Shown one piece after another: positions 50,307-59,299 of a stretch of 64,000 bases of DNA. Under the pieces are notes generated by a model, which ran no database searches, had not been told where the DNA came from, and saw nothing but the letters and a program-made list of their open reading frames with translations. Position numbers and translations under genes: made by a program. Positions within the stretch are counted from its first letter, which is position 1. Each line of letters starts with the position of its first letter. The stretch is taken from assembly GCF_040096225.1 (NCBI RefSeq), contig NZ_JBBMFC010000004.1, forward strand, positions 1 through 64,000, read 5' to 3'. Source of the DNA: Hominiventricola aquisgranensis (GTDB lineage: Bacteria > Bacillota > Clostridia > Lachnospirales > Lachnospiraceae).

Positions 50307-50894
50307 CTACAGAATCTCTTCCCGCTGGTCATGGATCAGAAAGGTTTCCAATCCTCCCTTGATAAATTGATCAATGGTCTGTTGGATTTTCGTCCAGTCG
50401 CTGCAATGATTTTTGAGCATCATGCGGTTGATCGCAAGGCATCCGTTCATCTGAAAATAAAAGACAGCTTCTGCCTGTTCAAAGGTCAGAAGGCTGTTTT
50501 TCATCAGGCGTGTAATGAAATCCTCCTTGCCGAGATCCGCCAGCTTTTCCAGCATCCGGGCGGCAGTGACATCATCAAAGAACAGCACCTGATAATGGGA
50601 TGCAGAACGGATTTTTTCACAGAACGGATAAGTGCAGTTTAACTTGTAAGGACAGAGTACATGATCCAGAACGCTTAATGTATCTGAAAGAAAATCCTCT
50701 AAAATGTCGTTCAGAACATCGTCGATATCGTAATAATGAAGATAGAAGGTACCCCGATTCATTTCGGCTTTTTTGCATATTTCTGTCACAGTAATTTTAC
50801 TGTAGGGTTTAGTTTTCAGCTCTTCTAGCAGGATATCTTTAATAGTTTGGCATGTGTATCTGGTGCGACGGTCGGTTTTCTGTATTTTTTCCAT
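50307..50894 (-). CDS. TetR-family regulator
   Basis: A 195-residue repressor: N-terminal helix-turn-helix (TRYTCQTIKDILLEELKTKPYSKITVTEICKKAEMNRGTFYLHYYDIDD region) and a helical ligand domain. The minus-strand start is fixed by AAAGGAGATTCT before ATG 50894. It is transcribed away from the CooC gene, with a 170-bp shared control region holding a CAATG-tgaaaa-CATTG palindrome, so it probably controls the CooC side, itself, or both. Confidence 0.9.
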   Translation of the reverse strand: MEKIQKTDRRTRYTCQTIKDILLEELKTKPYSKITVTEICKKAEMNRGTFYLHYYDIDDVLNDILEDFLSDTLSVLDHVLCPYKLNCTYPFCEKIRSASHYQVLFFDDVTAARMLEKLADLGKEDFITRLMKNSLLTFEQAEAVFYFQMNGCLAINRMMLKNHCSDWTKIQQTIDQFIKGGLETFLIHDQREEIL

Positions 50895-50932
50895 AGAATC
50901 TCCTTTGGTTTCTATACAATTTTTAAATTTTG

Positions 50933-51030
50933 TTCAGAAACATATCAATGTGAAAACATTGACGATTGAATTATCGGATAGGTTTATTATAATTAGTTTG
51001 ACGTTAAAAATCAACAGTATGTTCAGAAAA
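50933..51030. promoter_or_regulatory. Divergent tetR/cooC control region
   Basis: CAATG-tgaaaa-CATTG at about 50948-50963 is a candidate TetR operator. The word TGTTCAGAAA occurs near both ends of the region (about 50933 and 51019). TATTATAAT near 50990 is a candidate -10 for the rightward gene, with no clear -35. The whole is AT-rich. Assignments are by eye. Confidence 0.45.
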
Positions 51031-51064
51031 AGGACATGATGTATAAAAGAAAGGAGTAAACATA

Positions 51065-51835
51065 ATGGGACATATCATAGCAGTTGCAGGAAAAGGCGGT
51101 GTAGGGAAAACAACATTGACAGGCCTGCTGATTCAGTATTTGTGTGAAAGTGGGAAAAAACCGGTGCTGGCAGTGGATGCTGACGCAAATGCGAACCTGA
51201 ATGAGGTTCTTGGTGTGGGGATCAAATGCACACTGGGAGAACTGCGGGAGGAAATTGAAAGAGCCGGTGTGGACAGCCGCTATCAGATCCCTGTTGGAAT
51301 GACGAAGCAGGCATATCTGGAAGCACGGTTGGCAGATGCCATCACAGAGGAAGATGATTATGATCTGATGGTAATGGGACGCACACAGGGGCAGGGCTGT
51401 TATTGCTTTGTGAACGGTCTGGTACAAACACAGATACAGAAGCTGCAGAGCAACTATCCATATGTGGTGGTAGATAATGAGGCCGGCATGGAGCATATCA
51501 GCAGGGGACTGATTCCGACAATGGAAATTGCCATTTTAGTCAGCGACTGTTCCAGAAGAGGTGTGCAGGCAGCAGGCAGAATTGCGGCATTGATGAAAGA
51601 ACTGAATTTCAAACCGAAAACGGTGGGATTGATTGTGAACCGGGCTTCGGAAGGAAAGCTTGATGCAGGAACTATGGAAGAAGTTGAAAAACAGGGATTA
51701 ACACTTTTGGGCGTTGTGCCGCAGGATCAGGACGTGTATCAGTATGACTGCGATGGAAAACCGATCGTCCGGCTTCCGAAGGATTCGCCTGTACGCAGTG
51801 CGCTTCATGATATTGTGCAGAAGCTGGGCTTATAG
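51065..51835 (+). CDS. CooC-type nickel-insertion ATPase
   Basis: A 256-residue MinD/NifH-fold ATPase with deviant Walker A GKGGVGKTT at 9-17. It shares the CooC start (MGHIIAVAGKGGVGKTTLTGLL), VDADANANLN, GQGCYCF near residue 115 and DNEAGMEHISRG. CooC loads nickel into CO dehydrogenase. No CO dehydrogenase is within the window, so its client is elsewhere or different. Followed by small genes of the same direction. ATG 51065 follows AGAAAGGAGTAAACATA. Confidence 0.87.
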   Translation: MGHIIAVAGKGGVGKTTLTGLLIQYLCESGKKPVLAVDADANANLNEVLGVGIKCTLGELREEIERAGVDSRYQIPVGMTKQAYLEARLADAITEEDDYDLMVMGRTQGQGCYCFVNGLVQTQIQKLQSNYPYVVVDNEAGMEHISRGLIPTMEIAILVSDCSRRGVQAAGRIAALMKELNFKPKTVGLIVNRASEGKLDAGTMEEVEKQGLTLLGVVPQDQDVYQYDCDGKPIVRLPKDSPVRSALHDIVQKLGL

Positions 51836-52020
51836 AAGACAGGGCAGATCTGGATGCAAATCTGGGATTGGCATTAGGGTTTCCGGAGGATATGGTAGAT
51901 TCTATCGAGCCTATTTCTAAAATGCGAAAAAAGATCAAGGAACGAACATATGACTGCAGCCCGGAGTTGGTAAAAGAAGTGAAAGACATTGTACAGAGAA
52001 TGAGAGGAGAAAACTTATGA
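51811..52020 (+). pseudogene. C-terminal gene fragment downstream of CooC
   Basis: An open frame begins right after a TGA inside the CooC 3' end. It codes for about 69 residues with a good protein look (LGLALGFPEDMVDSIEPISK, then TYDCSPELVKEVKDIVQRM). There is no start codon before the homogeneous part. Its stop overlaps the next ATG as ATGA, a sign of old translational coupling. It is probably the tail of a gene whose front was deleted between CooC and the zinc-ribbon gene. Family not recognised. Confidence 0.45.
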
Positions 52021-52211
52021 TTGCTTTCGGATGTGAAGATAAAAACAGATCACCAATCATCGAGGACAGGATCTGCCCAAAATGCGGCAGGGACATAGAA
52101 GTATTTTTGTTGGGAGGAAGAATCATGGAGGATGCGGTCTGTGAATGTGGTTATGTGATCGAGGCGCAGGAACCGATATTGAAGGTAACAGACCGTAAGA
52201 AAGAAAACTAA
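52017..52211 (+). CDS. Small zinc-ribbon protein, 64 residues
   Basis: Two Cys pairs, CPKCGRD and CECGY, form a zinc ribbon of about 40 residues. The tail is basic (TDRKKEN). ATG 52017 overlaps the preceding stop and follows AGAGGAGAAAACTT. Small zinc ribbons of this kind often assist metallo-cofactor assembly. Its place behind a CooC ATPase fits that, but this is inference. Confidence 0.72.
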   Translation: MIAFGCEDKNRSPIIEDRICPKCGRDIEVFLLGGRIMEDAVCECGYVIEAQEPILKVTDRKKEN

Positions 52212-52230
52212 AGGTCAGGAGGATGAAAAA

Positions 52231-52701
52231 TTGCCGTTTGATTATGCGAGAGACAATATGGAGAGAAGGCCGTATGAGTTTTATATAGAGGAATACCGGC
52301 AGGCCGATCCTATAGAGATCAGTAATCGACTGGGTATTGCATATGACGTTCAGAAATCGGAGTTTACCATATTTTTTATGGGTGTTAATTACTATGTTAC
52401 CTATCCGGATTTTCGGGTAAGTCATGAAGAATCGGAAATGTGTTTTTATCCGCTGGAAGAAATACAGCATATCCAGAGCGGACATATGCATAATCAGGTA
52501 TTGGAAGATTTTCTTTTGATGTTGATTATCTGGAAGGTACATTGGACGGTAAGCTCTTCTGGGCGCAGCCGCTGAACACCGGCGGATACCATGTGATCTG
52601 GGACGCAGATGATTCTGATGGTAAACAAAATCGTTTATGTTCCGGATCACGGATATTACTACATCAGAGACATTCTGGATGCATACAAATCCGATTTTTA
52701 A
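52231..52701 (+). pseudogene. Frameshifted DUF3786-like gene
   Basis: A TTG at 52231 after AGGAGG opens a frame with the DUF3786-like layout seen in the intact copy at 49.6 kb: ARDNMERRPYEFYIEEYRQA, DPIEISNRLGIAYD, FTIFFMGVNYYVTYPDFRV. Near 52510 the sense moves to another frame (SFDVDYLEGTLDGKLFWAQP, then GGYHVIWDADDSDG). Near 52620 it moves again to NKIVYVPDHGYYYIRDILDA and stops at 52701. Two frameshifts thus disable it. Kinship to the intact copy is judged by matching blocks, not an alignment program. Confidence 0.6.
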
Positions 52702-52718
52702 AATTCTACTTGTATTAT

Positions 52719-52866
52719 CCACACAGCGTGTGGTATTATCATATTTATAATCAGTAAATCATAAAATCTATCTCAATTCGAGAGAAAGATTCCTATAAAA
52801 AACAAACAAATAGTTGTATTTTGCTCAACAAAAAGTAGTGACAATTATTTGTTTATATTATAAAAT
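52719..52866 (+). promoter_or_regulatory. Control region of the Rpn gene
   Basis: Contains a palindrome CCACAC-agc-GTGTGG at 52719-52733, and a longer imperfect inverted repeat AACAAATAGTTGT (52805-52817)/ACAATTATTTGTT (52841-52853). A promoter has GTGACA 52838-52843 and TAAAAT 52861-52866 with 17-base spacing. The inverted repeat covers the -35, as an operator would. No gene is seen in this stretch. Confidence 0.55.
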
Positions 52867-52886
52867 ATACAAAGGAAGGGACTTAA

Positions 52887-53816
52887 ATGGGGGAAAAGGA
52901 TATTGCAGAAAAAATACTACTGGCTTACAATGATGTATTTTCGGACATTGTAAATGTACTACTATTTGGAGGACAAGAGGTCATACAGGGAAATGATCTG
53001 GAGGATCAGACAACGATAAGCGCATATAAGGCGGACGGAAAGCTACATGAAATCGACCGGGATGTGGCGAAGAGATGGAAAACTGGTAATCTGCGGCTGG
53101 CATGCGTGGGATTTGAAAATCAGACAAGCTCAGATTCAGATATGCCGTTGAGGGTTATCGCTTATGATGGAATGGAGTATCGGGCGCAGTTGTTGAAGAA
53201 AACGGTGGATGAACCAGATGAGGCAAGGAAACAGGAACGATACCCAGTGATAACAATGGTGCTGTATTTTGGATATGAGCATCTGTGGAACGGACCGATT
53301 TCCTTGAAAGACCGGCTGAAAATTCTTGATGGTTTAGATGATTATGTAAATGATTACAAGTTCAATTTGTATCAGATTGCATATCTGTCGGATGAACAGA
53401 TTCAGCAATTTAAAAGTGACTTTCGAGTTGTTGCAGAATTCTTTTCTCAGAAGAGAAAACAGCTTGACTATACCCCAAGTAATCAACAGCTTCAACATGC
53501 GAAAGAAGTTCTGCAATTGTTCAGTATCATGACAGATGATGCCAGGTTTGAAGATATTTATAACGAAGAACTGGAAAAAGGAGAAGGAGGAGTTAAAACA
53601 ATGTGTGATGTATTAGATCGAGCAATGGAAAAAGGTAAATTGGTTGGAATTGAGGAAGGAAGAAAGTCTGGGCTTATGGAAGGCAGGAAAACTGGAAAAT
53701 TGGATGGCTTTATGTTTGCATTGAAACTTGTGAGTGCCGGGCGCGAAAGTGATCTGGAACGTGCAACCAGAGATGATGTGTTCAGAAGTAAGTTAATTGA
53801 AGAGTTTGGCGAGTAA
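52887..53816 (+). CDS. Rpn-family recombination-promoting nuclease
   Basis: A 309-residue PD-(D/E)XK nuclease/putative transposase of the RpnA type. The N-terminal domain shows VFSDIVNVLLFGG, the acidic DLEDQTT, then ENQTSSDSDMPLRV corresponding to the E.Q..... core, and YPVITMVLYFGYEHLW. The C-terminal region is helical with small Gly-rich repeats (EEGRKSGLMEGRKTGKLDG). Members promote RecA-independent DNA exchange and are often multi-copy. Start ATG 52887 follows AAGGAAGGG. It is monocistronic by its own promoter. Confidence 0.85.
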   Translation: MGEKDIAEKILLAYNDVFSDIVNVLLFGGQEVIQGNDLEDQTTISAYKADGKLHEIDRDVAKRWKTGNLRLACVGFENQTSSDSDMPLRVIAYDGMEYRAQLLKKTVDEPDEARKQERYPVITMVLYFGYEHLWNGPISLKDRLKILDGLDDYVNDYKFNLYQIAYLSDEQIQQFKSDFRVVAEFFSQKRKQLDYTPSNQQLQHAKEVLQLFSIMTDDARFEDIYNEELEKGEGGVKTMCDVLDRAMEKGKLVGIEEGRKSGLMEGRKTGKLDGFMFALKLVSAGRESDLERATRDDVFRSKLIEEFGE

Positions 53817-53980
53817 GAGATGTAGAAATTATTTTTGTCCGTAAGATTTTATTAACAATTTGTTCCGAGGCATTCGACTCAAAGTTTTTCCAAAAAGAAA
53901 AAAGAAAACTGAAAAAGAAAACCTGACAATGGGTGCAGTGGGTGTTTGCGCCTGTTTGCAGGAAGAAAAGGGGGAACCAT

Positions 53981-55660
53981 ATGCTGGAAAATGGATTTCT
54001 TGTAGATGGAAAGTACAAGATTCTGGATGTGATTGGCAGAGGCGGTATGAGTATCGTTTATCTGGCAATCAATGAAAAAGCCAATCGGTCATGGGCAGTC
54101 AAAGAATTGATCCGAACTGATCCAAGGGCTGCAGGAATCAGTAAAAAGGAGACTGATCTTCTGAAAAAGCTTCATCATCCGGGGATTGCAGGAATTGTAG
54201 ATGTGATCGAGCAGAAAGAAAGTCAGCTGATCGTCATGGACTACGTGGAGGGCCATTCACTGGATCAGGTGTTAGAGGAACAGGGAGTGTGCAGTGAGCG
54301 GGAGGTACTGGATATTGGGATCCAGCTCTGCGAGGTACTGGAATATCTGCACACTCGAAAGCCGCCTGTGATCTATCGGGATCTGAAGCCATCTAATGTG
54401 ATGAAAAAGCCGGATGGAAAGCTGGTGCTGATCGACTTTGGGGCAGCCAGGGAATACCGAAGATACAGCGACGGCGATACGGTCTTGTTGGGAACCAGAG
54501 GGTATGCTGCACCGGAACAGTATGAAAGTCAGGGACAGACAGATGCAAGAACGGATATTTACAGTCTTGGAGTCATGTTGTTTGAACTGGTGACAGGGGA
54601 AAGCCCACATCGATTGTGCCCAGTGCGAAAGATACGACCGGAATTATCTGCAGGTCTGGAATCAATTCTGGAAATCTGTACACAGACAGATCCGGCAGAG
54701 CGATTCTCTTCCTGTGCAGAATTAAAGTATGCGTTGGAACATTCCTGGGAGATGGACGAACGATATCAGAAGAGGCAGAAGCGGAAGCTGGCAGGATTTT
54801 TCACCCCGGTTGCAGCAAGTATTTGTCTTGGAATCGGTGGAATTGTCTTTTCCGGGCTGGAGACACAGGCGAGTCGGAATACCTATGAGGCTTATCTGAC
54901 TGCTGCGGGAAATGCTGCTGTCAAGGAAGAAGAACTGGGCAATTATGAAAAGGCGATTTGCCTGAGACCAGGGGAGAAAGATGCATATCTTCAATTATTA
55001 AAGCATGGCTTCCTGGATGATGAACTGCTGACGGTGGAGGAAAGTATGCGTCTTCGTGGGATTCTTACGGAACAGACTGCATCTGGAGAGTCCTTTGAAA
55101 GTGTATTTTCAAAAAATAAAGAAGGTTATGCTGCATTTTGCTATGAAGCAGGGGTGACTTATTACTATAAATACGAAGAGACGGAAAATAAGAAGCAGGC
55201 GCAGAGTTATTTCAGGTTGGCAGCACAGTCGGGCTGTCTGACAGGAGCACATCTTGTCAGAGCAGAAAAACTTTCATTGATTGCCGGATACTATACAAGG
55301 ATCGGTCTGGTGGATGCTGCGGGGGATGACCTGGTGGATTATAAGCAGTACTGGGAAGATCTGGTGGAGGTTTCAGCAGGAAATATTGTAATGACAGATA
55401 ATGAGCGGACAGCGGTTGTTGTGTATGAGGAACTGATCGGACAGGTATTGTTCCATGGGGAGAGTTTCCTGGAGGCAGGAGCCAGGGCAGACATGATCCG
55501 GGAACAACTGGCACAGGTACGGACGCATCTGCAGCAGGATTTTACAGGAAAGGACCTGGGCGGAGCAGATGCATTTTCAGAAATTAAGGATCGGCTGATA
55601 CAGCAGATGGAGGAAGCAGAATATTTGCTGGCAGCATTAGAGGAGAGACAGGGGGAGTAA
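53981..55660 (+). CDS. Membrane Ser/Thr protein kinase
   Basis: A 559-residue Hanks-type kinase: Gly loop IGRGGMS at 18-24, Lys41, catalytic loop YRDLKPSN with Asp134, DFG at 152-154, and GTRGYAAPEQ activation segment. The catalytic HRD His is Tyr, as in some bacterial kinases. A basic stop-transfer (KRQKRK) precedes one transmembrane helix (271-292). The extracellular half, about 265 residues, is helical and TPR-like, with no PASTA repeats, so it senses something other than muropeptides by the usual route. The next gene starts one base after its stop. ATG 53981 follows AAAGGGGGAACCAT. Confidence 0.92.
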   Translation: MLENGFLVDGKYKILDVIGRGGMSIVYLAINEKANRSWAVKELIRTDPRAAGISKKETDLLKKLHHPGIAGIVDVIEQKESQLIVMDYVEGHSLDQVLEEQGVCSEREVLDIGIQLCEVLEYLHTRKPPVIYRDLKPSNVMKKPDGKLVLIDFGAAREYRRYSDGDTVLLGTRGYAAPEQYESQGQTDARTDIYSLGVMLFELVTGESPHRLCPVRKIRPELSAGLESILEICTQTDPAERFSSCAELKYALEHSWEMDERYQKRQKRKLAGFFTPVAASICLGIGGIVFSGLETQASRNTYEAYLTAAGNAAVKEEELGNYEKAICLRPGEKDAYLQLLKHGFLDDELLTVEESMRLRGILTEQTASGESFESVFSKNKEGYAAFCYEAGVTYYYKYEETENKKQAQSYFRLAAQSGCLTGAHLVRAEKLSLIAGYYTRIGLVDAAGDDLVDYKQYWEDLVEVSAGNIVMTDNERTAVVVYEELIGQVLFHGESFLEAGARADMIREQLAQVRTHLQQDFTGKDLGGADAFSEIKDRLIQQMEEAEYLLAALEERQGE

Positions 55661-55661
55661 C

Positions 55662-58600
55662 ATGGAGAACAGAATAGCGGTTTATCATCGACTGTATGTG
55701 TTGTGTATGGCAGGTATGCTGCCGGGACTTTTACTTTCAATATTTTTATATATCCGGTTGGATATGTATGAGGTGTTCGGATATTTTCGAAGAAAATGGT
55801 GTGCCGGTAGAAAATGTGTGAGGAAAAGCAAACGAAAAGTTTCTTTCCTGCTAATATTCGTGACAGCTTTTGTTTTCTGGACTGGACTGGGACTGATGGT
55901 TCATGGGGAGGAGGAACCGACAGAGGATGTATCGGGAGTGAGGATTATCTGTCAGGAAGCAGATATTCAGATTGGTGAAAAAGTTTACTACAGGGATTCC
56001 TTCTGGGTGCAGATCCAGATTGAAAAAGAAGATGAAACTATAGAAGAAATGTTGGATTTCTGTGAGTGGAAACTTTATAAAGATAGTGAAGAAATAAAGG
56101 AACCTGTTGTGGAATGGTCTGAAGAAGAAGAGTATGTGCAGGGAAAACTGTGGATCAAAGCAGACCAGGAAACGCATAAGATGGATGGAATATATGAACT
56201 GGAAGTAGTCTGGAAAGAGAAGGAGGAGACAGAGAAGCCGGAGACGGAGAAGCCGGAGACGGAGAAGCCGGAGATAAAACCGGATTTAATGGAAAGTGAT
56301 GATGAGGAAGCGGATGAAAAGCCGGAAGGTTCGGGAAAAATTGTAGAGTTACACAGCCCGGAACTTGTATTGGACACATCAGCACCTGAGATAAAGATGA
56401 ATATTACAACAAAATCAGGCGAACCTGTCAATTATGGAAATTATCAGGAATATGGTTACTGGTTTTCCAAAGAGCCGGTGACAGCAAGGATACAGGTTAC
56501 CGATCCGCTCAGTGGAATCGGGCAGGCAGAAGTGGTGGTTCTTGATGCGGATGGAGAAGTGGTACAGAAAGAAGCGGATGTACCGAATGGTCAGACTCCT
56601 TGCTGGGAACAGAGCATTGTGCTGCCTGATAATGGAAGCGAATTTGACGGAACAATCATTGTAAATGTGAAGGACAGGCTGGAGAATACAGATGCCCAGA
56701 GTGGAAACGTGATCGTGGAAAGTGAACAGGCACATCAGGCTCAGGAACCAGTACAGATGGAGATTCTTACTGAACCGGGAAGAATCGTGGATGGAGAAGC
56801 TTATTACCGTTCAGATGTGCAGGTGAAGTTTATATTTACTGACAAGATTTCCGGTTTGGGAAAAATGTTCTTAAAAGCAGGAAGTGAATTGACAGAGGAG
56901 ACTAACTATCTGGAGCAGGCAGGGACAGACCGGACAGAGTCGCCAGGACAGCCAATTACTCTCACCTGTGAATGGGAAGGAACCATTATGGCCGAACATA
57001 ATAACCAGAATGATGTTCCGGTTCTGGCAACCGTCATAGATAATGCAGGATATGAGGATCAGGTAGAAAAGAAGATCCATATTGATACGACTGCACCGGA
57101 AATTACGGTGGAATATGATAAAAATGATCCTGTAAATGAACGGTTCTACCAAGAAGCAAGGACAGCTACCGTATCGATCAAGGAACGAAATTTTGCTGCA
57201 GATGACGTGGAATTTCTGGTGACTGGAACGGACGGTGTACGACCGGTGATTGGTGAATGGACAAGTGAAGGAACTGAAGATGAGACCGTACATCGCTGTC
57301 AGGTAACGTTTTCAGAGGATGGTGAATATATATTTTCGGTAAAGTTTCAGGACAAAGCAGGAAACCAGGCAGTATATGACCGAATAGATGAATTTGTGAT
57401 CGATCAGACAGCACCGGTACTGATGGTACAGTGGGATACAGAACAAAGCCAGAATGGCAGTTATTATGCAAAAGGACGTCAGGCACTGATTCAGGTGGAA
57501 GAACGGAATTTTGCACCGGAAGAGATGGAAGTTCTGGTGGAACAGGAATATGGTCAGGCACAGAGTTCCGACTGGGAGACACAGGGGCAGATCCATCAGA
57601 AAAGGGTTTATTTTTCAGAAGACGGAACCTATGGTCTGACTGTCAAAGGCAGAGATCTGGCAGGAAATACATGCTCTGAATACCGCATTGACCTGTTTGT
57701 GATTGATCAGACTCCGCCGGAACTTAAAATCTGTGGGGTGAGAGATGGTTCAGCCAATGCCGGTGTGCTGAAACCGGAGATCATTAGTCAGGATCTGAAT
57801 TACCAGTCAGGTTCTCTGGAAGTTCGGCTGACTGGAAGCCTTCGGGGAATACGTACATTTTCCGGGAAATTTGCAATGATGTCAGATGGAGAACAGTATA
57901 TTTATGAAAATTTTCCAAACGAACCATCGACGGATGATATTTATGTGCTGGAAGCAGTAGCGAGAGATCTGGCAGGAAATGAGAGCCGTCAGACTTGCAG
58001 CTTTTCGGTGAACCGGTTTGGATCGGTATATACCTTTGATCAACTGACGGAGCAGTTGCTGGATGGTAATCGGTATCTGAAACAGGGGGCACAGATGACG
58101 ATCACGGAGACTAATGTGGATGGTCTGCATTTGCAGAATATTTTGTACAGTCATAATGGAAAAAGCCGGACACTTAAGAAGGATCAGGATTACATCATTT
58201 CTGAAAAGAAGACATTGGGTGACTGGAAGCAGTATATTTATCAGATCCGGAAAGAAGTATTTTCGCAGAATGGTGTCTATGAGATTGCAGTCTGCTCGGA
58301 GGATCTGGCATCCAATTATTCCAATACCATTCTGAAAGACAGAACGATTCGTTTTATGGTAGATCATACACCGCCGCGGATCCGTGTATCAGGAATCCGC
58401 AATCAGGGCATCTATCGGGAACAGGAGCGGGTCGTCAACCTGTATCTGGAAGATAATCTTTGTCTGGAGCAGGCAGAGGTGACATTCGGTGGAGATACCA
58501 CCAGCTATGATGCCGAGACTTTGCGCATCTCAGACAATGGAATTGTGTTACATTTTGGAAAGGAAGAACAGTGGCAGAATCTTCGGGTAAGGGCGATAGA

Positions 58601-58793
58601 TGCAGCTGGAAATGAGACGGAAGAGAATCTGAATTTTCTGATCTGGCCGGAGAATGATGCGGGTAGAAACTGGCTGTGGTCGTTGAGTATTTTAGTGGCT
58701 TTAGTTATTATCGTTGCTTGTAAAATAGGTAAAAAACCGCTATACTGTATGTATAGAAAGGCGGTGGATAAGGATGGAAGAGATGACAGATAA
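55662..58793 (+). CDS. Large Ig-repeat membrane surface protein
   Basis: A 1043-residue protein. Two hydrophobic segments (about 10-33 and 60-80) with a basic loop between, an acidic region with ETEKP repeats near 185-200, then a row of bacterial Ig-like domains of about 100 residues. Domain borders repeat the theme DxTAPxI/L (LDTSAPEIKM, IDTTAPEITV, IDQTAPVLMV, IDQTPPELKI, VDHTPPRIRV), and strands like FSEDGEYIFSVKFQDKAGN recur. A C-terminal helix (1008-1028) and short basic tail anchor it. It is probably a cell-surface stalk or adhesin partner of the kinase encoded one base upstream. Its own ribosome binding site is GGGGGAG in the kinase gene. Confidence 0.85.
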   Translation: MENRIAVYHRLYVLCMAGMLPGLLLSIFLYIRLDMYEVFGYFRRKWCAGRKCVRKSKRKVSFLLIFVTAFVFWTGLGLMVHGEEEPTEDVSGVRIICQEADIQIGEKVYYRDSFWVQIQIEKEDETIEEMLDFCEWKLYKDSEEIKEPVVEWSEEEEYVQGKLWIKADQETHKMDGIYELEVVWKEKEETEKPETEKPETEKPEIKPDLMESDDEEADEKPEGSGKIVELHSPELVLDTSAPEIKMNITTKSGEPVNYGNYQEYGYWFSKEPVTARIQVTDPLSGIGQAEVVVLDADGEVVQKEADVPNGQTPCWEQSIVLPDNGSEFDGTIIVNVKDRLENTDAQSGNVIVESEQAHQAQEPVQMEILTEPGRIVDGEAYYRSDVQVKFIFTDKISGLGKMFLKAGSELTEETNYLEQAGTDRTESPGQPITLTCEWEGTIMAEHNNQNDVPVLATVIDNAGYEDQVEKKIHIDTTAPEITVEYDKNDPVNERFYQEARTATVSIKERNFAADDVEFLVTGTDGVRPVIGEWTSEGTEDETVHRCQVTFSEDGEYIFSVKFQDKAGNQAVYDRIDEFVIDQTAPVLMVQWDTEQSQNGSYYAKGRQALIQVEERNFAPEEMEVLVEQEYGQAQSSDWETQGQIHQKRVYFSEDGTYGLTVKGRDLAGNTCSEYRIDLFVIDQTPPELKICGVRDGSANAGVLKPEIISQDLNYQSGSLEVRLTGSLRGIRTFSGKFAMMSDGEQYIYENFPNEPSTDDIYVLEAVARDLAGNESRQTCSFSVNRFGSVYTFDQLTEQLLDGNRYLKQGAQMTITETNVDGLHLQNILYSHNGKSRTLKKDQDYIISEKKTLGDWKQYIYQIRKEVFSQNGVYEIAVCSEDLASNYSNTILKDRTIRFMVDHTPPRIRVSGIRNQGIYREQERVVNLYLEDNLCLEQAEVTFGGDTTSYDAETLRISDNGIVLHFGKEEQWQNLRVRAIDAAGNETEENLNFLIWPENDAGRNWLWSLSILVALVIIVACKIGKKPLYCMYRKAVDKDGRDDR

Positions 58794-58965
58794 AGAATTA
58801 CTGCAGAAGAATGTGGAGGAATTTTCAAGACTGCAAAGTTATATGAAGCTGTGCGAAAAAGATTCGGAAGTATATCAGGCAATGCGGATCAGATACGTGG
58901 AATTGAAAGTCATTCTGACAGCATCCGGCGTGAACTTAAATGAACTGGACGTGATTAAGGAATAG
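58774..58965 (+). CDS. Small helical protein, 63 residues
   Basis: ATG 58774 lies inside the end of the Ig-repeat gene (20-base overlap), after AAGGCGGTGGATAAGG. The protein is acidic and likely one or two amphipathic helices (TDKELLQKNVEEFSRLQSYM). It has no membrane segment and no recognised family. The overlap makes it the third gene of the kinase operon; a cytoplasmic adaptor for the kinase or the short tail of the surface protein is possible. Confidence 0.6.
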   Translation: MEEMTDKELLQKNVEEFSRLQSYMKLCEKDSEVYQAMRIRYVELKVILTASGVNLNELDVIKE

Positions 58966-59160
58966 CTTTTCACACCATTTTCACAGCTCACCCATATTTT
59001 TGCCACAAATTTTCCGTATACTCCTTACTGTAAAGGAAATAAAGCAAATGTAGACTGCAATCAAAAAAGATAATACAGGAGAGTGATGAACACAACAGAG
59101 AACAGGTACTGTAATAAAAAATTTTGTTTTAACATAAAATAATAAAATAATTTTAATCAA

Positions 59161-59203
59161 AAGAGGAGAAACTGCAAAATATACAGCAGCTCCTCTTTTT
59201 TTA
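59161..59203 (+). terminator. Strong terminator before the AGCS gene
   Basis: AAGAGGAG (59161-59168) pairs with CTCCTCTT (59190-59197), with an inner CTGC/GCAG pair and a T7 tail. It lies 196 bases beyond the kinase operon, so an unseen short transcript (for example an attenuated leader) may end here. Confidence 0.85.
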
Positions 59204-59242
59204 GTGAATTATTCTCTTTCTGACAAAATTATCTGTAAACTA

Positions 59243-59271
59243 TTGAAAAATGTATACAGTGATACAATAAT
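59243..59271 (+). promoter_or_regulatory. AGCS promoter with a GntR-like operator in its spacer
   Basis: TTGAAA 59243-59248 and AATAAT 59266-59271 are 17 bases apart. The 16-mer TGTATACAGTGATACA (59251-59266) fills the spacer and differs at one base from that in the gntR-icd promoter at 21874-21889. A protein bound here would block RNA polymerase. Confidence 0.6.
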
Positions 59272-59299
59272 ACAAAAAAATTTAAAGGGGGGTCAGTGT

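Larger units (their letters stand above)
58966..59299. other. Intergenic region before the AGCS symporter
   Basis: No gene is seen. It contains a strong terminator (59161-59203) and the symporter promoter with a GntR-like site (59243-59271). The part from 58966 to 59160 is AT-rich and holds nothing I can name. Confidence 0.5.
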
